From: Hybos culiciformis
Lineage: Eukaryota; Arthropoda; Insecta; Diptera; Hybotidae
Length of the DNA stretch: 64,000 nucleotides
Direction of reading: 5' to 3'
NCBI GenBank assembly: GCA_964007475.1
Contig: OZ023273.1
Span: forward strand, 20,075,557 to 20,139,556
Positions 1 through 12,300 of the stretch are shown here, in pieces; the first letter of the stretch is position 1, and each line of letters opens with the position of its first letter. The notes beneath the pieces are model-generated. The model was not told where the DNA came from and searched no databases. It saw nothing but the letters and a program-made list of their open reading frames with translations. A program made the position numbers and the translations under genes.

Positions 1-3000
1 AGATACAGAATTTGATGGTTCTCAAAAGATTGTTGTTTTTTTTTTTTTTTTTTAAACATATTTTTCGTACTTTGAAAAACATGTACATAATAATTTTATG
101 CTTTTAAGAATAAAAGGCGCGTCGTTGTTTAAAACATTATACAAAAAAAAAACACACAAAAAACGAAATACACAAAAAAAAGATATTGGCAACTAAATAA
201 GTGATGGTAAAACGCTTCCAACAGCCATCTTTTTAAATATTAATAAAATCAAGATCAAAGGACTTTATTTATTAATAAATGTATTTGTCTACTAAAATAA
301 TTTTATATAAATTTTTTAATCGAATTCTGGATATTTTTTTTTATCTTAAAATGTAAGATAAGTTTTTATTTTTTGACATCTTAGAAATAATGTTGTTTCA
401 TTAATTTTGACACTTTAAAAATAATAACTTCACCAGGTATAGCTTGTGAAAGCTCTATATATGTGTTCTTTATAATACAATGATTAATTTTTTTAATTCT
501 AAAACTTTTTAATACTTTGGTAATATTTTGTTTAGTGGTAAAGTTACTTTAATTTGGCAACAAAATCATAAAGAATTTTTTTAGTTTTGAATTTCATTTG
601 TCATTTAAATTATATTTCAAAAATAAATAACAAGTAGATTGCGAATGCAAAGTATCTTATTGTATATAATAATAATTTTGCAGATTTTGATCGTTTTATT
701 TTTATTTTTAAAGAAATTTAAATTAGAAATTAAGAGGTATAAATATATATAAGTATAGTTAACGATTACAACGAAATGGCTTTATCTTACAGACACTGTA
801 CACATTCGAATTTAAAATATTTATTATTGCATTTTGAAAGTTGGCATACTTAAATATAAAATAAATTAATTTAGATAATATCAAAGAATAGCGAATTGTA
901 ATTTATTTATAATGTTTTCAATTTTTGTTTTTCAAATACTTTATTTTTATTTTTATTTAATTTTAATATTATTATTTTTTGTTTTTTTTTTTTGTATATT
1001 TTAAACACATTTTCTAAATTCTTGAATGATTTCTTAATTTAATTATTCAAAATAATTGAATACTTCGAATTAAAAAAATGTATGCTGAAAAGGGTGAAAA
1101 ATAAAAATGTATTTAATAGATAAAAAATAATAAATCTAAATATAAATAATGTATAACATATACAGTAATTGATTTATGATTTATTTATTAAATCCAATGA
1201 TGAGAGCATAAAATTAAAAATTTAAATTTCTCGAAATATAGACAATATTCATTTATTTCAAAATTATAATTAACTGACTATACGATGAAACTCATATGTA
1301 TAACTTTAAAATTAATGATAGTATTTGAATTTTTTGTTAAGTGTAGTTAATGAAAATTTCTTAATTAAAATTCTAATTTAAAAGTCAATAATTATACGAG
1401 AGCGAATAAATTCTGATTAATGTAAGACTACATTTGTAAATTTATATATTCTAAATATTTTTGACAAATTAATTTGTTTGAGATCATTTAACATAAATTC
1501 ATTTTTAATATATGAATAAAATAAATTTAAAGATATTAAAAATGCAAGTAAGAAATCTAGCCTGATGCAAAATTAATTTCAATAACAAAAATAAAAATTT
1601 AATTTCGTTCAATTTTTTTTTTTTTTTGTTGGAAATTAAAATTTTTTATTTTTATAAATCTTCAACATTTGCCATTTTGAGTTGGTCAATTTATCAAATT
1701 CTTATTTAGTTCCGAAATATGCTGTATTATATATTTTTAATTTGGTTCAGCTAATTTAGAAGAAAAATCCCAAAAGGAAAAGTATAATTAAATTTTTTTT
1801 GTTCGTTATTCCCAAATTAGGTTTTATTATAAATAAAAATGAAGAATAAAAAAAAACAGAAAACAATATATATATATATATGTTTTTGTTTGAGTAATTT
1901 CCTTATTACTATGCGCAAAAGTGTATTAAACTTTAGATTTTTTTATTTTGTCATTAATTTAGAAGTTTTTTTCTTTTTAAATTACAAATTAACAAAAATT
2001 GAAAAATTTCTTGAATATTGTAAAGTTTCCAATTTCTCTGTATAAACAATATACTGTGTCTTTAAATAGCGATTAGAATTATCAGAATCTAAAACAAAGG
2101 CAATCAATCTATCTTACATAACAAAGAACGTAGCTTGAAATGCAGAACGATATTTCTTTCAATCCTGATGATGGATAAAAAAATTAAGGCAAACCTCGAA
2201 CATCAGATATGGTTCTAATATTCAATTGATAGTAAAATTGGGAATAAAATTCTAATTGCACCTACATAGAAAAAAAAAAAAACAAAGTATTTTTAATGTT
2301 TTTAATGAAATTCGAATTTTGAATAATTGTGCTTTTCCGCGTAATTAGAGTTTTTTTTTCATATCTTGATTATATTGTTATTATTATTTTCAATTTAGAT
2401 ATAATAAGAAAAATTCGGTAAATTATTATTTAGGGCATATAAGCTTTGAAAATATTATTTTTTTTATAATTACAGTAGTTTTACAATGAAAATATTATGT
2501 ACATGTACTACATACCATATAATAATTATAATTATGTTTGTATACAATTTTTAGTAAATTCATTTTTAATAACAGAAAATACGCATTAGTGGCCTTTCCT
2601 TTTTTTGATTAAAAATCATGAAAGGAAAGAAAAATAATATTATTATTATTATTTTTTTGTACACTTAATGCGTTTAAAAGAAATAAAATCGGAATTGAGA
2701 AAAAAATTTGAAATTAATTTGAGTTATGAATAAAATTTGAAATTTTTCTGTTTGTAGCAAAAGTCTTTGGAATTTGATAAAGTTTTCTTTAGATGTTTCA
2801 TAACAAATTCGTATAGAAACCAATACTTTTTTTTACAACCATTTGAATTAAAAAATAATTAAAAAATAAAAAAATTGTTTTTTGTTTTGTTAAGGATCTT
2901 CTTTAACAACACTCTTGTAAAATTATGTATGAACAAAAAACAACGATAAGGCGTGAGTTTTAAAATTAAAAATTTTTCATCATCGTCGTACTTAATGAAA

Positions 3001-3271
3001 AATTGCGTATCTATACATTGTTGCATTCTATGTGAGAATTAAAAAAATAAAAACAATTTTTTTTTTTTAATATAACTATAAAATCATTACGCGAATTCAT
3101 TGTTAAAGCTAAGGTTAATTAAACATAATTAATTAAATAAGCTTTAATAAGTTAGAAATTCCATGGCAGGTGGTTTTTTTTTTCAGTAACCTGGCATTAT
3201 TATTAAGCTATTGAGTATGGGGAGTTTAAGTTCATTTAAAATTTGTGGCTTTATCAAAATCTAACCCAATA
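1..3271. other. Antp last intron, distal part; no gene seen
   Basis: Extremely AT-rich DNA with many A and T homopolymers and a short (ATT)n run near 2638-2656. The short open frame at 1839-2045 is low-complexity and has no recognisable family. I searched the minus strand for the homeodomain recognition-helix codons (WFQNRRMKWKK) and did not find them. Confidence 0.7.
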
Positions 3272-3867
3272 GCAAGCCATACACCGACACTTTTTTTTAA
3301 ACGCCAGATGACACGCCACGCTTTTCACTGCATTTTTCTGTTGGTGTATGGTGAATTATGACGCGCCATTTTTTCTAACACTCAACCTGCTACTCCAATT
3401 GACACTTTTTCACGTTAGTCAACACACTAACAAAATTCAAACTGAACGGAAAAACGTCAGTTTTTACAAGTAATTACAAGTTACGAGTTTAATAGTGTTA
3501 ATTGAATTTTAAGTTGAAACCATCATAGCACATATAATTAAATTTTCTGACATTTTTTAAACTACAAAAAATTAAAAATACTTGTTCTAATTCAAAAAGA
3601 CAAAGTTGTACTATTAAAAACACAAATCGTTTGATTGTCATTTGGAATTACAAAATTTTAGACACTCCACACGACATTCCAAAGAACAACAATTTGTTAG
3701 GCTTATAAAAGCTCTTTAACTGTCGTTCAAACTTCCACTTTTTTCAGCGTTTTAACTGTGTAGTGTGTGTGCAAAGAGCTTTTGTTGAAATGCCACTTAA
3801 ACTGACAGTTTTTTTGAAAGAAAAACCGAGTTTTTTTCATGAAAAAAAGTGTTAGTGGGTGGCTTGC
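3272..3867. mobile_element. MITE, 596 bp, TA target duplication
   Basis: A non-coding element with terminal inverted repeats. The left end GCAAGCCATACACCGACAC pairs with the right end GTGTTAGTGGGTGGCTTGC, and each is followed inward by a T-rich or A-rich run. It is flanked by TA on both sides (3270-3271 and 3868-3869), as for Tc1/mariner-type non-autonomous elements. The interior is more GC-rich than its surroundings and contains further partly inverted blocks (gccagatgacacgcc near 3303; gtgtagtgtgtgtgc near 3759). No transposase fragment is visible. Family assignment rests only on the TIR and TA. Confidence 0.75.
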
Positions 3868-6800
3868 TAATATGCAATTGAAGGATGTAAAGAAATTCTA
3901 TAAGAAATTTTATATTATATTAGAAAACTTTACATTCTACACCAGGCCTTAAGTACTGCAATACTTAAGCCGACGATAGTTCTCTAAAATTTATTTAATG
4001 AAACTCATACAAATTTTTTCAAATTACCTGCTTCAATGAATAATTTAAAGAAAACAAAAAACTTTCATTTCTAAAACCAAATATAGAAAAACAAAAAAAA
4101 AGTAATAAAATGGACACTGACATGAGCGCTCATTTAAATTCACTTACAATTGCGCAAGATATTAAGAAATGAGAAAAAAAAAACAAAATTAGATTTTATA
4201 GGTATACCTTGTTATTATTATTATTTTATACGAATAATGATAATTATCTTTACATTAAAAATGAAATATCTAAGACGCCATTATTTTAATCTTTTTTAAT
4301 GTAATTTTTATATGAAATTTTTGATATAATTTTTATTTTTTTTTTTGTTTGCTATTCTTAGCTTGATGATTTCTTAAAGAAAAAAAAAACGTTATTATGT
4401 AAAAAAGAAAAAAAAAAACAATATTTTTTAAAGATATTTATTTCTAAATATGAATTATGAACTAATGACTGTATACACAAAAAAAAAACCTAATTTTTAT
4501 TTCACATAGATTTAAAATAATAAAATTAATTAACCTATTTTTGCACACACAAAAAATTTTTTAATGAAGCTCAAATCAGTTATACATTGATCAGATTTAA
4601 AGTAATACTTAATGAAGAAAAGTAGTTGCCTGCGTAGAAATTTTATTTGTAGACAATGCTATTATTAGGTTAAACAAGTCTAAGTAAATTTTTAAGGATC
4701 TAACACATTTCGTTCTGCGTTCATTTTACATACCGCTGTCAAGTCATTAACCAAGAATACTTTTTTTTTAGTTTCTTGTCGATTAAGGGACATATATTTT
4801 TTCTACACATTTCCTATATTTGAATAATGAGCAAAATTTTATTTAAGTTATAACTAAAAATCTTGATTTTATAGTATATGATATTTCCGAATATGTATTT
4901 TTTCTAATTTTATTTGATTACTAAATTCCAAAAATATTATAATAGGTATAATAAATGTTTACAAAAGAAAAACATAATATTGTTTTTTTTTTTTGGTTAA
5001 TAAAAAAAGAAATCGGCAATTATGTTCTATAACGAAAAAAAAACTCCATAGAAATATGCGGGGGCAACATAATTTCCAAAACAATTAAATCTATATATTC
5101 CATAAACATGGAAGAGCGATTAAAACGCCATTAGGGCTTAAATTTTTGTGTTCATTTTTCTTTTCTTTATACTTTATTAAATTTTTATATTATTTTTTTT
5201 TTGAACAGCTTTCAATTTTTTTTTCATGATTTTTTTTATTTATTTCTGTATATGTGCCATGATTTCAAGTTTCAATGAAAAAAGGTCAAAATTCATATTT
5301 GAATAACTATTTTTTTTTTTTTTTCATATATGAGAATATTCTTAAGAATTTTTGATGTTATTATGTTACCTCTACCATTTTGTTTTACATATTGGAAAAT
5401 AATTTTAGTTCTTTTAATTTAAGATTTTTGTAGTAAAAAAAAAAAAATCGAAACTAAATACTTTTATACTAATATTTCGAGATTTAGTTTCCATCTGACA
5501 ATTTCGTATACAAATGAAATCATATTAATTATAATTCTGACATGAAAAAAACATACTTAATGTGCACATTGTAGAATACAAATTACAATGTTTAACTTGT
5601 TAAAGGGCTTATCAAACAATTTGTTTCATAACGATGTACACAGTCCGTTCCGCAAATAATTTTTGTTCACTTATCTATCACACGCACTCAATTTGTTTTT
5701 ATCTCCAGATTGATTATAAGGTATAACCGCATTAACAAATCATAAAAAATTCTGGCACATAAATAAATATTTCAACATTATGTTATCCAACCGCTTAGAC
5801 CTTGAGCTCTAAGTCTTTAAAACTTAAAGCTTTGCATTAGCGTGATAAACTAAAATTGTTTTTATAAAAACTACATACAAGCAAAAGTATGAATTATAAA
5901 GCTAACTGAGCATCTGTCAAACATTTACCATTTTGTCCCTAATCTTTCTTTTTTTTTTGAATATTAATATGTAAATCGTAATTGGTCTACCAACTATGTA
6001 TAAGTAATACGACAAACTTAACGACGTTTGACATTAAATTACACTAAAATTATGTCATTTAAAAGAAAAGGGTGTAAAATTATAATTTAAATATATGTAG
6101 GTATAATATATTATATACACATATATGTATATATTTCAATAAATGTATAGAATGGTAAACCTTTAAATGCCTGAGTTTATGAGCCTACATAATGAATCAA
6201 TTGAACACATTTATATAAATTCATATGTATGTTTGTTGTTTTTATTTTTAAATTAATTTAAATTAACTAAAACAAAAAAACAGATATATTCATATATTAT
6301 ATATGTACTATAATATTAAGAAACAAAACAACTTAAAAGGATATTTAAATTAAGTGATAAATTTTGTACCTAAGTTTTTAATAAAATTAATTTACTTGAG
6401 ATTATTTTCCATTTTATTTTATAAGCAAAGTTGTATAGTAAAAATGATGAAAGCATGCGATAAAAACAAATGGATCAATATTTTATTTACCTCGAAAAAA
6501 TTTAAGACAAGTTAAATGAATGAGCTGTTCTTAGATGTTGGGAACAAAAGTATATGTGTATAGTATATATATATTATTTTGTATATCAGTATATTCTTAT
6601 GTTAACTTTTTTTTTCTTTAAAATTTAAAATTTATAAATAATTTATAATTCTGTTCAATTAAGAAGTTATTTTGTAAATTATTTGAAAATAAATGAAATA
6701 CTGAATTTTGGGGTAAAATATATTGAATTTTTTTTTTAACAAATATACCGAATTATATATTTTTTAGAACCTTCTATGGGCCTCAAATACATAATAATAC

Positions 6801-8420
6801 AATTAAATTTTGTTCTATAAGTGATTTGATTTATTGAGGATTAGGATTCAATAAATAAATGCAAAATCAATTAAGTTCTACATTCTTGTTTTTCGTTGAA
6901 ATTTGAAAATTAATTGATTTTGCGTTTCTATTGAGAAAGAAAACCAAGCACTAACATCAAAGTCAAGGAGTTTATAATGTACTTAAACATGAATTTGCAG
7001 CTTAATTCTTATAAATTTATTAATTATTTCACGATTTTTAGCTTCAAATGTTATATTTCGAGATAATAAGTATAGTTAAAGGATTTGAAATAATTTATAA
7101 GTTATTTACATACATCTGAGAATATATTTTATTCTATATTTAAATAGAAATTCGCAATTATTTTCTTAAATCTAATATGTTTATATCTCCTACGTAGAAT
7201 TTTTGAACGTCTAATTCTAATTTAATAATGCAGAATGCAAGTCGCAGATTGCATGTCCATTTAGATGACTATAAAATATATTAAAAAAATTTTTTTTTAT
7301 CATTTTAATCAAAAACAAAAAAAAAAGTTTTTAATGTAATTTCTAATGTATATAATCAATTTATATTAATCTGAATGTTAAACCTATAATCAAATTTTTT
7401 ACATATGCCTTGTAATAGTCAGTTTCCATTTTGATTGTTATTTGATGTTAGTGAAATTGATTAAACGAACTTTGATTTGATTTTAATTGTTCTACAATTA
7501 CAAATTTATTCATAAAAAAAAGACATAAAAATATACAAGTATTTTGTTTTTAAATTATACCTGTAAGCTGATTAAGCATAAAATATAATTTAGGGTGATT
7601 CTATTACAATGTTGTAAAGAAATATAAATTGTAAAATTGATATCTGATGAAAATTTTAAGTAATTTGTAAAAATAATTTGACTCGAAGTTTAATCCAGTT
7701 AGAAAGTTTTCTAAATTCGTCAAGTAGATAGAACAGAAGGAAAATTTTAATACTATACATACTAATAATGTGTACTAGTAATTTATTATTTTTGTAGGGA
7801 ATTATGTTAAGGTCTTTAAAGAAGGAGTGAATCGGGTTATACATTATCGTTAAAATTACTTTAATGTATATTGTAGTTTTTATATTAAAAATTTACGAAT
7901 AAAAGAATTTTCCAATTTCCAACAAATTTCTATAAACAATATTAACGTTAAATTATCACAAATAATATAAAAACTATTAAAAATTTTACAATTCATTCTA
8001 CTCCAATTTCTTTAGACAGTTACATATAACATTCTCGAATGTATAAATTATTCAAAAAAAAAAAAAGGAAAAAACAAAGCAAATTATTTTTTAATTACGG
8101 AAATTATATATGAATTTATGTTATGTTAATATATTATTTTTTTCCTTAAAAAAAAAATTAGCGCGAAATCTAAAAAGTTAAACCAATGAAAATTATCTAA
8201 GTTTTAAATATATGCTAAGATATAACCATTATATATTTTTAAACCTTATTACTAGTAGCAGACCAATAAAACTCCAATATTTCTAAAAGTGTCGACTGTT
8301 AAAACAAAAAAATTTCAAAAAAATTACAAAAATAAATTTTTAGCACAAACTTGTTTGCCAGATTCAAACTATTTAAAGGCTTCAAATATTTATTTTCTTT
8401 AATGAGTAGGTATATTCTAT
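3868..8420. other. AT-rich intronic DNA; no gene seen
   Basis: Nothing supportable as a gene. A slightly GC-richer patch at about 5098-5145 (catggaagagcgattaaaac, then gccattagggc) stands out against the background and could be a conserved regulatory block. Open frames here, such as the minus-strand one at 7656-7844, are Ile/Leu/Phe-rich and typical of chance frames in AT-rich DNA. Confidence 0.6.
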
Positions 8421-8574
8421 GGATCACTATGATTTGACCGTATTGGTTTGACCGTATTGATTTGACCGTGGCTTTTTTGTTCGTAAAACTTTTGGCCGTA
8501 AATTGATTTGACCGTAATCTTATTTGTTCGTGAAACTTTTGTTCGTAAAACTTTTGGCCGTAGATTGATTTGAC

Positions 8575-8705
8575 CGTAAATTTATTTGTTCGTGAAATTT
8601 TTTTCGTGTTAATTTTTTCTTCTTAAATTCGTTTTTCGCCGCGAAAAACGAATTTAAGAAGAAAAATTAACACGAAAAAAAATTTCACGAACAAATAAAT
8701 TTACG
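8575..8705. repeat. Near-perfect hairpin, about 65-bp arms
   Basis: The left arm 8575-8639 is followed by one base and then its inverted copy 8641-8705, centred on gtttttcgc-c-gcgaaaaac. The arms carry the MULE words TTCGTGAAA and TAAATTTATTTGTTCG. It looks like an internal inverted duplication of the left terminus. Confidence 0.9.
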
Positions 8706-8716
8706 AAATATAATTA

Positions 8717-8749
8717 CGTGTGTGTGTGAGTTGTGTGTGTGTGTGTGTG

Positions 8750-8788
<39 letters not shown>

Positions 8789-8840
8789 GTGTGTGTTGAC
8801 TGTGTACGTGTGTGTGTTGACTGTGTACGTGTGTGTGTGT
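8717..8840. repeat. (GT)n microsatellite with a small interspersed repeat
   Basis: Long GT run interrupted by GC and GA. The unit GTTGACTGTGTAC occurs twice (about 8795 and 8816). The Thr/His-repeat open frame on the minus strand is an artefact of this repeat. Confidence 0.95.
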
Positions 8841-8943
8841 TTTTGTGAACGTACAAAGGTTGTAAAAACTAAGCTTAAAAATAAATAATGGTATATATTC
8901 GCTTTTAGCATTACCCAGGAAATCTACCTTGTTTTTTTTTTAC

Positions 8944-9175
8944 CTCTAATGTCAGTGTATCCAATAAAATGTTTGCCAAAGTAGTCCAAGAATCTGTCTG
9001 CAATTTCCGGAAAGTCATCAGAAATAAGACAGAATGATTGCTCAACATCTTCTGGTCTTCCATATGCCAAAGCTGCAATCATTTTAATTTTTTGTGTCAA
9101 AATAGCATCTTTGTCATAATTTTCTTTTAGGCCTATATTTTGAATGCCAATATAAACATTGCTTAAAGTTAAACT
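8944..9175 (-). pseudogene. MULE transposase C-terminal fragment
   Basis: Reading the minus strand from about 9166 gives an uninterrupted stretch: LSNVYIGIQNIG, then KMIAALAYGRPEDVEQSF, then DDFPEIADRFLDYFGKHFIG and YTDIRG. This resembles the region after the DDE core of MULE transposases found in insects, which typically has a hydrophobic ALAF-P-DV-F block followed by LLDYFE-TYIG. There is no start codon and no catalytic core. The frame ends at AGAG followed by GTAAAA, which could be a relic donor site or the edge of the captured segment. Local GC is clearly higher than in the surroundings. Confidence 0.7.
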
Positions 9176-9373
9176 TTTTTTAAATTTATTTTACGAACAA
9201 ATAAATTTACGGTCAAATCAATTTACGGCCAAAAGTTTTACGAACAAAAGTTTCACGAACAAATAAGATTACGGTCAAATCAATTTACGGCCAAAAGTTT
9301 TACGAACAAAAATGCCACGGTCAAATCAATACGGTCAAATCAATACGGTCAAATCAATGGCTTCGTATTCTAT

Positions 9374-12300
9374 ATATATTAAATTATGTATATAATCATC
9401 TATATCTATAATAATAAAGCTATATCATTTAAAATATCCCATTTTACAAATAGACATTAAATTGTTAATATTAATTTCGGCATTATTTAAGAGCATTCTA
9501 CAAAAATGTAATGCGTTCTTTCTTAATGCTATATCGGTTTTCAATTGGTCTTTTATACAAAATTCACATGAATATTTATGTATTTATTCGCGGTAGTTCA
9601 AAAGAAAAAAACCAACTTATCTTAGGGTATTTGGCAAAAAACGCATATATTCAATAGAATTCTTATTCTGTTTTAAAAAAAAACAAAATAAGAATAAAAT
9701 CTTATACTTGATGTACCTTCATGTATTTATGCTTGGCAAATTAATGCAAAAAATCATAAGAAATCATCATAATAATATTTAGAAAAAAAAAACTACATAT
9801 AATTTTTCAGTTGTAATTATTTTGTAATAAAATATCCCCCATTAAATATACATAATGGAACGACGATGTTCAAGCTTTCGTCATTTTACCATGTTGTTAG
9901 AGTTTTTTGATAGTTTAGAAAATTATATATGAAATTTTTACATTTATTTACAAGATCTTACTAATTATTATTTTTATGTACAAATTTGTTTAAATTTTAT
10001 TTTTTTGTCAAATTCATATTTTTTTTTCCTGCGGTTAAATCAGTTTATTAAACATAAATTGCATTTTAATTATTTGATAATAATCTAAAATTTAATTATA
10101 CATATTGCGAAAAGCTGCAAATCTGTGACATATTTAGGGAAAAATGTTTACAAAATACATCATAGAATGGATAAATAATTAAATAATTTAAGAATGCAAT
10201 TTTATTCTCTAGTGAATATGAGCAGTACTTATGTGTACATAATATGTTAGCAATATTTTTTACTATGTGCTGACTCAAAATATTATATTCTAGTGTAAAT
10301 CTAATCAAAGTCATTATCATTTGTTTTTGTTACTCAACAGGTTCTGATTCTGAATATGTTTTTGGCTACTTCATGTTATATATAACTGTGCTCTAATATA
10401 CGAATACTTAAGATGTAAATTTTTATTGTATACTCAAATAATAATAATAATAATAATAGTAATCTAAAAAGTCTTAGTTACAAATCTTAATCAATTTCTA
10501 AATCTTTCTAAATGGTATCATAGTAATTGTGGTTTTAATTGTAAAGGATCATAAATATATTCGATATATATTTATCTATTTTATTGAATTTTAAGGTTAA
10601 GATGTATTTTACTTCTCTTAGTTAAGTTTTTTCAATGTGCTAGATAGTAAGAATTATGCACAAATTTATGAAGATTGAAATTTAAAAAAAATATTTTATA
10701 AAATTATCAAAAATGTAATGTTAGGTACATGACTGAGTTAATCAGGATTTACAAAGAATTTTTTGTAAAAATGACATACATTTAAAAGCAAAGAAACAAA
10801 AATTTAAAAGCAAAAAACTCACCATATACATATAAACTATACAGTTAAAGAAATATATGCAACAATTTAGTAAAAGTATTTTTTTGGAATATAATTCATC
10901 AAAAAAATTTAATATTAAAGACTAAAATACATTACAAGGACTTAATTATTTAAGTTACAAAATTTCTAAAAACATTATAAAAAAATCAATTAAATTCTAT
11001 TATCATTAAATTTTATTTAACATCATTATTTAGGTTCATAAAAAAAACAAAATTTTAATTAAATACTTTTATATTAAACTAATGAATTTTATTATTAAGT
11101 TATTAAAAAAAAAATTAAGATTCCATAAGCGTAATTGATTTTAATTACGTTAAAAATGTATTTTATGAAATTTAAAACAAAAATGTCAATTAGCTTTGGT
11201 GGTTGAATTTGAACTTCGAACTATTTTGAATCGACAAATAAACATATAAGTAGACCTGATAGTATATGTACATTATAGAAGGAAAATGGTATTTATTTAC
11301 TTGATTTCTATTTGAAACTAATATATATATAAATAGAAATTAAGTACATATAAACAGAAAAAATTAAGTTTTTAACAAGGGTTTTTTTTTTTTTTTTCTA
11401 TAATTGATATTAAAAAGGAATTTTTTTTAATAAGCTTCATCTTTTTAGTTTTTTTTTTTTTTGTATTTTCATGTTGTTTTATATTTTATAGAATTTTTTT
11501 TTCACTCGAATATTTTAATATTTTCAAATGACAGATTATAAACAACAGGAAAAGAATTTTTCTGTAATTTTTCTTTTTTTCGTAGTTTTTAATCATCGTT
11601 TAACATACGTGAAACTGGCATTTTTAGTCAGCTGTCAAATCTTTGATATGGGTTTCATTTCTTTTCTGTTATTTTTTTTTTTTTTTGATATTTATTCTTG
11701 ATTTTTTTTTCCTCATTCTAAAATATTATCCTGATATGAGTTTTTAAATACACCCTCTCAGATAAATACATGTATGTACGTACTATATAATATTATATGT
11801 TATCAGGAAAAAAAGAATAAAAAAAAAAATAGGTTTTTTTTTTATTTTTTAATAATTATTATAAAAACATTTTTTTTATTTTTCGTATATTTTTTTTTCT
11901 TCCCAAATTATGTGCAATGGCCATGACTATTCAAATATGGCTGGCAATGATTAATAAAAAAGTAACCGCTCTAAACTCATCAAACCTGAAAATTATTTTC
12001 TTTAATGTGTAATTAATCAAATAAAAGCCAAAAATTTCTAAAAAATTAAAATGTATTTTGTTTGAATTATTTATATATAATGTGAACCTATATGTATTAT
12101 TATTGTACATATTAATATTATGTACTTACATATAGTTATATATTATGCTTTTCTGAATTAAATTGTAATTATGATTTGCAAGAAATAGTCGTAATCAAGA
12201 CGATATTGAAAAAGACTATTAACTTTTAGTTTTGCTAGCCTAAATGCTTACTGATCTCTTTTAAAATTTAGTTTTTTTTCTTCCATAAAAGATAAAATTA

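Larger units (their letters stand above)
8421..9365. mobile_element. Non-autonomous MULE (Mutator-like) foldback element
   Basis: 945-bp element with long terminal arms built from reiterated words: TTTGACCGTATTG, TTTGACCGTAA, TTTTGGCCGTAAATTG and TTGTTCGTGAAA on the left (8430-8640), and the same words inverted on the right (about 9183-9356). The 8-bp word TATTCTAT flanks both ends (8413-8420 and 9366-9373), a plausible target duplication for a MULE. Inside are a foldback hairpin, a GT microsatellite and a transposase fragment on the minus strand. The arms are highly similar, so insertion may be fairly recent. Confidence 0.8.

Noticed and set aside
8714..8911. Thr/His-repeat open frame on the minus strand
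   Set aside because: Translation of a GT microsatellite; no real protein.
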